NCBI GenBank assembly: GCA_018333525.1
Contig: JAGXTF010000090.1
Location: 1 to 64,000 of the forward strand
Length of the DNA: 64,000 nt
Origin: Bacteroidota bacterium
GTDB lineage: Bacteria > Bacteroidota > Bacteroidia > NS11-12g > UBA955
Direction of reading: 5' to 3'
The notes below the pieces were generated by a model. It did no database searches. It saw only the letters and a list, made by a program, of their open reading frames with translations, and was not told the DNA's origin. A program made the translations under genes and the position numbers. Below are positions 27,073 to 35,452 of the stretch, piece after piece (within the stretch, counting starts at the first letter, position 1; each line of letters begins with the position of its first letter).

Positions 27073-27978
27073 ATGCAAAAGAAACGAATTTTAATTACAG
27101 GCAGCAATGGGTTGTTGGGCCAAAAGCTCACGGATTTATACAGGTCTTTGGAGAATGCAGATGTTCTGTTAACCGGAATTGGGGAAAACAGATATCCGGA
27201 TAATTCTGTATTTTCTTATACTCAAATGGACATTACCAATCACGATGAAACTGCGAAAATTCTTCGGCAGTTTTCGCCGGATACTATTATAAATACTGCG
27301 GCCATGACCAATGTGGATGCTTGTGAAACGGCAAGAGAATTATGTATGGAAATTAATGTTCATGCGGTGGAGAATCTGGCTAAATTGGCTTCAGAAATGC
27401 ATTCGCATTTCATTCATCTGTCTACGGATTTTATTTTTCCGGGAACTAAGGCCATGTATAAAGAAGAGGATATTGCAGAACCTTTAAGTTATTATGGGAA
27501 AAGCAAATGGGAAGGTGAAAAAAAGGTGATGGAATTTGCAGAAAAATGGTCCATATTAAGAACAGCAATAGTATTTGGCGTGGCAAATAATTTGAGCCGC
27601 GGAAATACAATTCAATGGGCTTATGACACATTAAAAGCGGGTAAAGCGGCAAATGTGGTAGATGACCAGTTTCGTACTCCGACATTGGCCGAGGATCTGG
27701 CAATGGGTTGCAGGTTGGTGGAATCCAAAGAGGTAGCCGGTATATTTAATATTTGCGGAATGGATTTTATGAGTATTCTGGAAATGGTGGAACGTATAGG
27801 AAAATATTTTGATTTTCCGCTCGACAAAATATCCATAGTTTCAAGCGAAAGTCTGAATCAACCCGCAAAACGGCCGCCTATTACAGGATTGGACATTTCA
27901 AAAGCGCGCAAAATTCTCGGATATGAACCCCATAGCTTTGAAGAAAGTCTTGCAATTTTTGCCAGTCAGTTAAATTAA
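27073..27978 (+). CDS. RmlD-like NAD(P)-dependent sugar-nucleotide reductase
   Basis: A 301-residue extended short-chain dehydrogenase of the RmlD substrate-binding family (dTDP-4-dehydrorhamnose reductase type). The nucleotide site is ILITGSNGLLGQKL, the catalytic tyrosine and lysine are in SYYGKSKWEGE, and INTAAMTNVDACE is family-typical. It may make dTDP-rhamnose, but the remaining rhamnose genes (rmlB, rmlC) are not beside it and rmlA lies 35 kb away, so the substrate is uncertain. It is 13 bases after DUF58 and probably on the same transcript. Two bases separate it from the convergent LytTR gene. Confidence 0.85.
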   Translation: MQKKRILITGSNGLLGQKLTDLYRSLENADVLLTGIGENRYPDNSVFSYTQMDITNHDETAKILRQFSPDTIINTAAMTNVDACETARELCMEINVHAVENLAKLASEMHSHFIHLSTDFIFPGTKAMYKEEDIAEPLSYYGKSKWEGEKKVMEFAEKWSILRTAIVFGVANNLSRGNTIQWAYDTLKAGKAANVVDDQFRTPTLAEDLAMGCRLVESKEVAGIFNICGMDFMSILEMVERIGKYFDFPLDKISIVSSESLNQPAKRPPITGLDISKARKILGYEPHSFEESLAIFASQLN

Positions 27979-27980
27979 AA

Positions 27981-28352
27981 TTATTTGATGATTCCAATGG
28001 ATGAATCATAAATTCCATCCATCCATTTCTTAAAGCGGTTCGCATTTTCCTGACTCACAAAAATCTCCCCTTCTGCAGTTGGTTCTAAACTAACTACCAA
28101 CCTTCCCTTGTTAAATGTTCTAAAAGACTTTATAGCCGGAATCCGGCAAATATACTGACGATTGATTCGGAAGAATTGTTGTGCATCCAATTCGTTTTCC
28201 AAATCTGTGAGTGTTTGATCGCAGAGATATTTTACACCTTGCATATCGCGCAGAAAAGTGAGTTTGTTTTCTGAATAAAAATAAGCCACATCTTGCAGAG
28301 GAATTGAAGTATAGGTCACCCCTCGTCTTACTAAAATCCTGTGTCTTTTCAT
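27981..28352 (-). CDS. Stand-alone LytTR DNA-binding protein
   Basis: A 123-residue protein that is nothing but a LytTR domain: ILVRRGVTYTSIPLQDVAYFYSENKLTFL at the N-terminus and ELDAQQFFRINRQYICRIPAIKSF in the centre, ending with FVSQENANRFKKWMDG. LytTR domains bind direct repeats upstream of target genes and usually sit behind a receiver domain; here none is encoded upstream, and the reverse strand of the preceding 390 bases shows no receiver remnant. It may be constitutively active or regulated by a partner. Confidence 0.87.
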   Translation of the reverse strand: MKRHRILVRRGVTYTSIPLQDVAYFYSENKLTFLRDMQGVKYLCDQTLTDLENELDAQQFFRINRQYICRIPAIKSFRTFNKGRLVVSLEPTAEGEIFVSQENANRFKKWMDGIYDSSIGIIK

Positions 28353-28745
28353 GTGATATTTAATAATTATATTCTTGGTTTTACCCTTTTGATGGGTGTT
28401 TTTAATTTTATCTTATTTCGGTTTCAACAAACAATTATTTCATTTCATATTCAAAATCTCACCGTTGATCAATTCTGTTTTTTTATTCCCATAACGTACA
28501 TGCAAATTTGTGCCTGTAACCATTGGTTGCAGGCTGTACAATGGATAGATACTTCATAGGCGAAAACGAAGATTTTGGAATTGTGCAGCCTTTTTTGATT
28601 TTACGAAGCTAAATTTCCCATTATCATCCTTTTGTCTGAATCGATTAAATGGAACCGGAGTAATTCATTTTTCGAAGAACATTTAATTTTTCCCGACGAA
28701 TATTTTAATTTCTGTCTGCCATGATTATAGTATTATTGAAGCATC
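28353..28745. other. 393-base non-coding stretch between the LytTR and SDR genes
   Basis: This gap separates two divergently read genes. It is AT-rich, the short frames in it look like chance, and I see no tRNA, strong hairpin or clean TTTG-N20-TAnnTTTG element. It presumably holds both promoters and possible LytTR target repeats, which I could not identify with confidence. Confidence 0.6.
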
Positions 28746-29450
28746 ATGGATTTAAATGGAAAGGTGGCTATTGTTACAGGTGCCAATAAGGGAATAGGTT
28801 TGGCATGCTCCAGGCTGCTATTGCAAAACGGAGCCATAGTTTATGGAATTTGCCGGTCCGAATTCCATTCAGACCACGCTGATTTCAGAATAAAACACGC
28901 TGATGTTGGGGATATTGGAGCAGTAAATGAAGTGGTAAAAGAAATTCTAAAGAACCATTCCACAGTGGATATTTTGATTAACAATGCGGGTTTGGGATAT
29001 TTCGGTTTTTGTGATGAACTGGAACCGGAAAAATGGCAGGAAATGTTCGCAACCAATATCCATGCAATCTTCTATTTCAGCCGGCTGGTTTTACCCGGGA
29101 TGAAACAAAAAAGCACGGGGCATATAATTAATATTGCCAGTACTGCCGGGCTGGAAGGCTACGTTCAAACTTCGGGCTATTGCGCAACAAAATTTGCCGT
29201 TAGAGGCTTTAGCGATGCGTTGTACAAGGAAGTTAGGGATTATGGAGTAAAAGTTACCTGTGTGTATCCTGGAAGCGTAAAAACAGATTTTTTCCGGCAC
29301 CATTCCGGTATCTCACCTCATGACTATATGCTAAAGGCAGAAGATGTGGCGCAGCATATTTTGTATGCCCTTCAAAGCCCTCCCAATTTTCATACGGTAA
29401 ATCTGGAAATTCGCCCATTACAACCCAAAGGTCCCAGAAATAAAGATTAG
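28746..29450 (+). CDS. Short-chain dehydrogenase/reductase
   Basis: A 234-residue classical SDR. The cofactor site is VAIVTGANKGIGLACSR, followed by INNAGLGYFG, the catalytic serine in IINIASTAGLEG and the YCATKFAVRG pair of catalytic tyrosine and lysine. The arginine after the first strand (GICRSE) suggests NADPH. The substrate is unknown. The TAG stop overlaps the TAA stop of the convergent DUF4199 gene. Confidence 0.9.
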   Translation: MDLNGKVAIVTGANKGIGLACSRLLLQNGAIVYGICRSEFHSDHADFRIKHADVGDIGAVNEVVKEILKNHSTVDILINNAGLGYFGFCDELEPEKWQEMFATNIHAIFYFSRLVLPGMKQKSTGHIINIASTAGLEGYVQTSGYCATKFAVRGFSDALYKEVRDYGVKVTCVYPGSVKTDFFRHHSGISPHDYMLKAEDVAQHILYALQSPPNFHTVNLEIRPLQPKGPRNKD

Positions 29451-29956
29451 CTTTTTTTCTGTGGGATGTACTTGAGAATCACCGGAATTAATATCGCCAA
29501 AGCAATGGTAAGCGGAAAAATTTCTACCATGGTAAAAATAAAAAACCAGAATGGATTGTGGTAATGATCGGCCATCCATTGCGCCATTTCAAAATCTTCT
29601 TTAGACATTTTTCCTGCCTGATATTTTTTCTGGTATAAGGCCATAAATTGATCCATAAACTCGGGAACAATAAAATGGTGCGTAAAAGCCCAGCCGATTA
29701 CATAAAGGACGGATGCCAAAAAACCAACCCCAATACAGAGCAATATGGATTTTCCCAGGCCGGCAGGCATTTCCCTTTTATAGGCTTTCACCGCCAACAC
29801 CATAGTAGGTGCAACAGCAAGAATCATCATGGTGAAACCAAAAATCTGGCTTCCTTCCATATTCTCACTGCAATCCATAATAGAAAATGTTATGGCCACA
29901 TAAAGCGCCAAAATCGCACCGGAAATAATTCCGTATCGAAGTATTTGTTTCAGCAT
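29447..29956 (-). CDS. DUF4199 family membrane protein
   Basis: A 169-residue protein with four membrane helices, matching the DUF4199 family of Bacteroidota: an N-terminal KQILRYGIISGAILAL helix, a GFTMMILAVAPTMVLAVKAYK segment, an acidic periplasmic loop (QKKYQAGKMSKEDFEMA) and a last helix FPLTIALAILIPVIL. Function unknown. I take the ATG at 29956 and not 29965. A near-consensus CATATTTG lies just upstream on this strand. Confidence 0.8.
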   Translation of the reverse strand: MLKQILRYGIISGAILALYVAITFSIMDCSENMEGSQIFGFTMMILAVAPTMVLAVKAYKREMPAGLGKSILLCIGVGFLASVLYVIGWAFTHHFIVPEFMDQFMALYQKKYQAGKMSKEDFEMAQWMADHYHNPFWFFIFTMVEIFPLTIALAILIPVILKYIPQKKS

Positions 29957-30094
29957 AAGGTGCAAATATGGCAGGCAATCTCAAATTTTCTCTCATCTTT
30001 TGGGATGATTCTTCATGTATTTGCTAATGATTTGGGGGGATTATGTTAGAATGTGCTCTTTCTGACTTTTTTTGGTAAAGCAAATAAACGGACA

Positions 30095-30126
30095 TGCATA
30101 AATTGGGAATTGCGCATGTTTATGCA
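30095..30126. repeat. 8-bp inverted repeat TGCATAAA...TTTATGCA
   Basis: A perfect 8-bp dyad with 16 bases between arms, in the 278-base gap between the membrane-anchored LuxR gene and the DUF4199 gene. There is no T tract. It could be an operator for either transcript; otherwise nothing is seen in this gap. Confidence 0.3.
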
Positions 30127-30234
30127 CCCCTTTTGCGATTTTAATTTATGTCGTAAGTATTAAGAAGGTCGAACCCGCACTGCAAAAATTAGCATTCACC
30201 CATTGAGGTTTTAAAAAAGATATGGCACCAAGCC

Positions 30235-30672
30235 TCACCCTGGAGGTTGGTTCTCATGAATTTTATAAAGTGCCTGCAAACGGTTTTTTACTCCTAGCTT
30301 GGAGTAAATATTCGAAATATGTGTTTTTATGGTATTAATGGAAACATGCCGGGTATTTGCAATTTGAGAATTGCTTTGTCCGTTCGCCAGCATTTCCAAT
30401 ACTTCCGTTTCTGATTTACTTAAGCCAAATCTGTCTTTAATCAATTGGCTGTTAAAGCCCGGTCCGAAAATAGCCTGTCTGCGTTTTTGTAACTTATACC
30501 ATTCTCTGGCAACCCATATCCCGGCGCCGATAAAAACGACTCCTGTAAACAGGATGAACCATTCCGGCCTATAACTTTCTACCATCAAGAAATAAAAAAT
30601 AAGCCGACAACCAATAATTCCCGTAACACATACAATTACCAGATACAGTATGTAGTTTCTTACATATCTCAT
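30235..30672 (-). CDS. Membrane-anchored LuxR-type DNA-binding protein
   Basis: A 145-residue protein with two N-terminal membrane helices (about residues 5-30 and 38-58) and a C-terminal LuxR/GerE helix-turn-helix: LSKSETEVLEMLANGQSNSQIA and VSINTIKTHISNIYSKLGVKNRLQAL. There is no receiver, sensor or ligand domain. The HTH would face the cytoplasm at the membrane. Targets are unknown. It ends 28 bases from pyrF, which lies upstream on the same strand, so the two might be co-transcribed. Confidence 0.85.
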   Translation of the reverse strand: MRYVRNYILYLVIVCVTGIIGCRLIFYFLMVESYRPEWFILFTGVVFIGAGIWVAREWYKLQKRRQAIFGPGFNSQLIKDRFGLSKSETEVLEMLANGQSNSQIANTRHVSINTIKTHISNIYSKLGVKNRLQALYKIHENQPPG

Positions 30673-30699
30673 ATAATATTAAATATTTGGGCTACTTAT

Positions 30700-31500
30700 T
30701 TAAAGAAACACTTTCATTTGACCGGCCATTTTTTCCGCTTCCCTGGAAGCTGCTATCGCATAATCTTCACCACCTGAGGCATAGAGTATGGAACGGGAAG
30801 CATTGACAAGCAAACCTACTTCTGAATTGATTCCGGCTTTACACACAGAATCCAGATCCCCACCCTGTGCTCCAACTCCCGGAACCAAAAGAAAATGATC
30901 CGGAATTAATTTCCGGATTACGGAAATATCTTCACTTCTGGTGGCTCCAACTACAAACATCAATTGGTCCGGATTTCCCCATTTACAAACCGTTTCAATC
31001 ACGCGCTCATAAAGCGCTTTTCCCTCTATTTGCAGCTTTTGAAAATCTTTATGCCCCGGATTGCTGGTTAATGCCAGACATATTACCCATTTATTAGGAA
31101 ACTCCAGAAACGGCCTGAGACTATCTTCTCCCATATAGGGAGCAACCGTAATCGCATCAAAATCCAAAGTTTCAAAAAATGCTTTGGCATACATGGAACT
31201 GGTATTGCCAATATCGCCTCTTTTGGCATCAGCTATCCTGAAACAATTGCCGGGAATTTGAGCCAGGGTTTCTTCCATCCAGCTCCAACCTTCTTTTCCA
31301 TATTGCTCATAAAAGGCAGTGTTGATTTTATATGCTGCAGAAAAGTCACTGGTTGCTTCAATAATTCCCTTATTAAACTGTATCAGTCCTTCTCCGTTTT
31401 TTTGAATATGCCTCGGCAGCTTGGCCATTTCCGTGTCCAACCCGGTACATAAAAAGCTCTGTTTATTTCGAATGGTATGAGACAACTGCAATCTGTCCAT
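30700..31500 (-). CDS. pyrF: Orotidine 5'-phosphate decarboxylase
   Basis: A 266-residue OMP decarboxylase of the longer (subfamily 2) type, the last step of UMP synthesis. The substrate and catalytic block is FRIADAKRGDIGNTSSMYAKAFF (the DAKRGDIG form of the DxKxxD motif). The N-terminal FLCTGLDTEMAKLP and the C-terminal LLVPGVGAQGGDLDSV, then ILYASGGEDYA, are also family blocks. TAATTTTG lies four bases before the ATG on this strand. Confidence 0.93.
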   Translation of the reverse strand: MDRLQLSHTIRNKQSFLCTGLDTEMAKLPRHIQKNGEGLIQFNKGIIEATSDFSAAYKINTAFYEQYGKEGWSWMEETLAQIPGNCFRIADAKRGDIGNTSSMYAKAFFETLDFDAITVAPYMGEDSLRPFLEFPNKWVICLALTSNPGHKDFQKLQIEGKALYERVIETVCKWGNPDQLMFVVGATRSEDISVIRKLIPDHFLLVPGVGAQGGDLDSVCKAGINSEVGLLVNASRSILYASGGEDYAIAASREAEKMAGQMKVFL

Positions 31501-31504
31501 AGTG

Positions 31505-31512
31505 CAAAATTA
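31505..31512 (-). promoter_or_regulatory. Candidate -7 box TAATTTTG of pyrF
   Basis: CAAAATTA on the plus strand, reading TAATTTTG toward pyrF, ending four bases before its ATG. No clear -33 TTTG at 19-21 bases. It would give a nearly leaderless transcript. Confidence 0.45.
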
Positions 31513-31594
31513 AACCCTTAGCCCACTTTCCGGCCTTCCAATTTTCACGATACTGCAATTATTGTCAACCATGTATCAAATTCATAGTTGCAGA

Positions 31595-31625
31595 TTGTAA
31601 GCATCAGAGCGATTCGGTATCTTTG
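31595..31625 (+). promoter_or_regulatory. Bacteroidota-type promoter TTG-N20-TATCTTTG
   Basis: TTG at 31595 and TATCTTTG at 31618 are 20 bases apart, matching the sigma-ABfr consensus well. The box ends four bases before the ATG of the 1239-residue secreted protein. Confidence 0.6.
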
Positions 31626-31629
31626 TTAG

Positions 31630-34600
31630 ATGCGGAAATGGTGCCTATTTTTTATTCTTTTTTCATTGTGCAGGTTTACTCTCTTTTCTCAATATCTTAA
31701 AATAGGGGAGAGCAATTATCTTGGATCGGGCGGCGGACCTATGGTAAACTCAAACAACCTCGCGAATTATAACAGCAGGTTTGCTTATATTTTTCCTGCT
31801 TCTGTATTGGGAAATATGCAACACGGAGACACCATCAACAGCATTGAATTTACCCGCGAAGCAGGGCTTACCGTAAACAACAATTGCAACTTAAAAATCT
31901 ACCTGCGAAATACTACGCTCACAGATTACGGATCTTCTAATTTGCTATTTTCTTCCAGAACTGGCACAGCAACTTTGGTGTATGATCAAAACCCCGCAGC
32001 CGAAATCACCACATCAGAAGGATTCCAAAAAATTCCTTTTTACAACAATTTATTTTTTTTCGATACAACAAAAGGCAAAAATCTGGAACTTCTGGTGGAG
32101 TACAGCCAAACTGCAGTTCAACCGGCACGTATATATTGGTACTATGAAAATTCCACAACAGTTTCAGGTTATGCAATGTATCAAACCAAATATTATTTGG
32201 GAACTGCTTTAAACGATACATTAAAAACTTCTTCCGATAACCATCCCACAATTATTTTTAATTTTCCCAGATATGACCATGACATTGCACTGCTTAAATT
32301 ATATACGCTTGGGAAATTGCCTATCCCTTTAGGGAACCCGGATAGCGTAAAGGCAATGGTGCGAAATGTGGGTAAAAAACAACAATCGGCTGTAAAGGTA
32401 AAAACCTGGTCCAAAGGTTTTAATTCACAAGTGGATAGCAGTACTTTTTCTATTGGAACAGGGCAACAAATTTTCATCAATCTGCCGTCATTAAATCCAC
32501 AGAAAAAAGGGCTCGACACCGTTTATGCATGTATTTATGCAGACAATAATACCATTAACGATACGAGCATTTCCTACCGGCTTGGGAACGAAAATATTTA
32601 TTCTTATAAAGATGTTACTCAGCCCGCGGCACCCGGTGGCATTGGTTTTAATGGACAAACCGGTGATTTTGTAGGGAGATTTTTTAGCAACAAATCCAAA
32701 TCTATCAATCAGGTAACTGTGGAATTTGCAATTTCCGGCAGATCATTTAAAGTGGGAATTTGGGAGAGTAAAAGCTATGGAGAAGGCCCCGGAAATTTAA
32801 TTTATATAAGCGATTCTCTGGTTACAACTGCAGGCAAATATATTTTAAATCTCAAAAAACCTGTAAGTGTAAATGGTGCATTTTTCGTTGGGGTAAGACA
32901 ACTCAATGGAAACAATGTTGCTTTTGGATATCAGATTGAAGATATCGTTCGACCGAATACGTTTTACTATACTTCCCCGGCCGGAGATACCAATTGGGTG
33001 GATTTTCATCCGGATATTCCTTTTCGCTTTCTTATGGAACCAAGATTACAGGGAGATACAGATTTGACAGCGGTTTCGGCAGATTACCCCAAGGATACGC
33101 TTGACAAATATTCCATTTCATTGTTGGCACCACAGGGAACTATTTCCAATTTGGGAACAAAAGATTTATTGGATTCTTTTCCAGTCACCTGTGAAATTTT
33201 GTTTTCAGGAAAATCGGTTTATAAATTTACTTATCGGGATACCATGTCATCGGGCGTTAAAAGAACCTACACCTTTCCGAAAACTTTTGATCCCAAGAAT
33301 TTTGGAGAACATGAATTGTTAATTTATACGAGCCTTACTTCAGATCAAATTCGCGATAACGATACGGCAAGGAGAAAATTTTATGTAGGTGTTAAAAATG
33401 ATGCGATGGTGGCAACCGTTTACGAACCTGCAAATAATGCCATATTGGAATGTTTTGTGGACACCATACAGCCGGTTGCAACCATTCAGAATCCATCCTA
33501 TAACGATATAAATACTGTAGTTGCCCGTTGTAAAATTGTGAAGGGGAATACCATTTTATACAACAGAACGCAAACCATTAATTTGCCCAAATTCAATAGC
33601 AGAATATTGGTATGGCCCACGTATAAATGCAACGATACCGGTAAATTACGGGTAATATATACCACAGAATATTCTTTGGATGTATTTAAAGCAAATGATA
33701 CACAAATACGGAATGTAACTGTAGTTAAATCCTACGATGCAGGGGTGGATTCCATTGCATTGCCGGATAAAAATAAATTTTATGTTGCCGGAGTCGCATT
33801 TAAACCGTCCATCAGAACGTATAATGACGGGATTTTAGACGCAGCAAATACCCAGGCTATTATTAATATTTTCAGTAATTATACAACCTATACTTACGCG
33901 GATACAGTTTCATTTACCATCGACGCAAAAACGCAGTATTTTGCACAGTTTAAAAAGTTCTTTAAACCGGATAAAAATGGGATTTATACATTGGTTGTAA
34001 AACTGTTTCATCCATCGGATAATGTACATTGGAACGACAGTTTGAGAATTAAATTCAATGTTGGATATCCATACGATTATTTATCCAAACAAATTGTTTA
34101 TCCTGTTTCAAGCGACACACTGAGCGTGGGCGGCGGTCCTTACCAGGTTAAAACAAAAATCAAAAACAATGGATTTATTCGCAATTCTGATCTGGTTCCT
34201 GTAATATGTCAAATTTGGAGAAATAACATTCGCATTTACCAGGATATTAAAACATTAAATCTGGATACAGGTATTCAATTTGATTTGGATTTTTCCAATA
34301 ATTTTAATCCCTTGAATTCGGGCAAACACAAGGTGGTAATGTTTACCAATTATGTGTCGGATGTCAATCGCAAAAACGATACATTGACTTCTGAATTTTG
34401 GGTCAAGGTTGGAAGAGATGCCTATGCTTCCGATATTGATACACCTGTAGCCAATTGGCTTTACGAAGCCCGGACTTCCGTCATTCCTTTCAAAGCGGAA
34501 ATCACCAATGCCGGTAATTTAAAAATGGCCCAGATTAGGGTATATGTCGATGTTTTTTATAAAGGTAAACTGGTTTTTACTGATAAAAAAGACGACTCTT

Positions 34601-35349
34601 TAAATGCATTTCAAGTCAAAAATATTTTGTTTGGAAAGACATTTATTCCTCAGGACACTGGCAAATACCAGTTATTGGTCTATACCTATGCAGCCGATGA
34701 TCAGAATATTTATAACGACACATTTTTTGGCGAATTTCAGGTTGTAAAAAAATACGATGCTGCAGCATTTTTATGGCAAAAACCCACCTCAGGCAGTACA
34801 TTTATAGAGGGAACTGCCTGGTTAAAACCGACAATTGCAGTTTTAAATGCAGGTATGGATACAGCAACTCATGTGAGTGGTACCGTATATTTTACCATAG
34901 AAAAAACAACAGGAGGATTGGTTTTTAGTGATTCTGGTTCGTTTTCGAATATTAAATATGCAGATACTACTTCGGTTTCTACATCGGATAGCTGGCAAAT
35001 GAATATAGTAGGTATATACAAGGCCAGAGTAATTGTAAAAGCGAATGATGCTTTCCCTGAAAATGATACACTTTGGACAGTATTTGAAATACAGACAAAT
35101 AGCGTTACAGACGTGCACTCAAAGTATTTTAAAATTCAGCCAAACCCAGTTTCCGATTTAATGACAATAATTCTCCATGACAATTTGGAAATCAAAGAAT
35201 ATCATTTGTTGGATCAGACCGGCAAGCAAATGACCATGAATTGGAAATCGGAAAATGTTGCCGATTTATCAAATCTGGCTCCCGGGATTTATACCATACA
35301 ACTGGTTACCAATTTGGGAATATTCAGTGAACGAATTGTGCATCCTTAA
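31630..35349 (+). CDS. Large T9SS-secreted protein with CARDB-like repeats
   Basis: A 1239-residue protein with a signal peptide (cut near TLFSQ) and a type A T9SS sorting domain at the end (FKIQPNPVSDLMTIIL ... LAPGIYTIQL). Between them, after an N-terminal beta domain of about 200 residues, are at least six Ig-like units of roughly 115 residues of the CARDB kind. Each closes with an NDT- or NDS-containing strand (RDNDTARRKFYVG, KANDTQIRNVTVV, HWNDSLRIKFNVG, RKNDTLTSEFWV, IYNDTFFGEFQV, PENDTLWTVFEI). It is probably an extracellular surface protein or adhesin; no catalytic domain is recognised. It is followed by an even larger T9SS protein on the same strand. Confidence 0.85.
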   Translation: MRKWCLFFILFSLCRFTLFSQYLKIGESNYLGSGGGPMVNSNNLANYNSRFAYIFPASVLGNMQHGDTINSIEFTREAGLTVNNNCNLKIYLRNTTLTDYGSSNLLFSSRTGTATLVYDQNPAAEITTSEGFQKIPFYNNLFFFDTTKGKNLELLVEYSQTAVQPARIYWYYENSTTVSGYAMYQTKYYLGTALNDTLKTSSDNHPTIIFNFPRYDHDIALLKLYTLGKLPIPLGNPDSVKAMVRNVGKKQQSAVKVKTWSKGFNSQVDSSTFSIGTGQQIFINLPSLNPQKKGLDTVYACIYADNNTINDTSISYRLGNENIYSYKDVTQPAAPGGIGFNGQTGDFVGRFFSNKSKSINQVTVEFAISGRSFKVGIWESKSYGEGPGNLIYISDSLVTTAGKYILNLKKPVSVNGAFFVGVRQLNGNNVAFGYQIEDIVRPNTFYYTSPAGDTNWVDFHPDIPFRFLMEPRLQGDTDLTAVSADYPKDTLDKYSISLLAPQGTISNLGTKDLLDSFPVTCEILFSGKSVYKFTYRDTMSSGVKRTYTFPKTFDPKNFGEHELLIYTSLTSDQIRDNDTARRKFYVGVKNDAMVATVYEPANNAILECFVDTIQPVATIQNPSYNDINTVVARCKIVKGNTILYNRTQTINLPKFNSRILVWPTYKCNDTGKLRVIYTTEYSLDVFKANDTQIRNVTVVKSYDAGVDSIALPDKNKFYVAGVAFKPSIRTYNDGILDAANTQAIINIFSNYTTYTYADTVSFTIDAKTQYFAQFKKFFKPDKNGIYTLVVKLFHPSDNVHWNDSLRIKFNVGYPYDYLSKQIVYPVSSDTLSVGGGPYQVKTKIKNNGFIRNSDLVPVICQIWRNNIRIYQDIKTLNLDTGIQFDLDFSNNFNPLNSGKHKVVMFTNYVSDVNRKNDTLTSEFWVKVGRDAYASDIDTPVANWLYEARTSVIPFKAEITNAGNLKMAQIRVYVDVFYKGKLVFTDKKDDSLNAFQVKNILFGKTFIPQDTGKYQLLVYTYAADDQNIYNDTFFGEFQVVKKYDAAAFLWQKPTSGSTFIEGTAWLKPTIAVLNAGMDTATHVSGTVYFTIEKTTGGLVFSDSGSFSNIKYADTTSVSTSDSWQMNIVGIYKARVIVKANDAFPENDTLWTVFEIQTNSVTDVHSKYFKIQPNPVSDLMTIILHDNLEIKEYHLLDQTGKQMTMNWKSENVADLSNLAPGIYTIQLVTNLGIFSERIVHP

Positions 35350-35452
35350 GTTATAATTGTATTATCTGGTAATCCGATGAATTGAAAATACAAGTATTTT
35401 CGCGATACTTCTCAATAATTATTTGGAATATTAATTTAGCATTTGATTGAAT

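Noticed and set aside
27073-27978. Assigning rmlD as a firm partner of rmlA at 62.7-63.5 kb
   Set aside because: The genes are 35 kb apart on opposite strands and RmlD-like folds have several substrates.
30150-30190. GGTCGAACCCGC resembling a tRNA T-loop
   Set aside because: No acceptor or anticodon stem can be folded around it.
35392-35410. Dyad AAGTAT-TTTCGCG-ATACTT as a terminator of the 1239-residue gene
   Set aside because: No following T run and a weak AT-rich stem; reported only as a dyad in the text.
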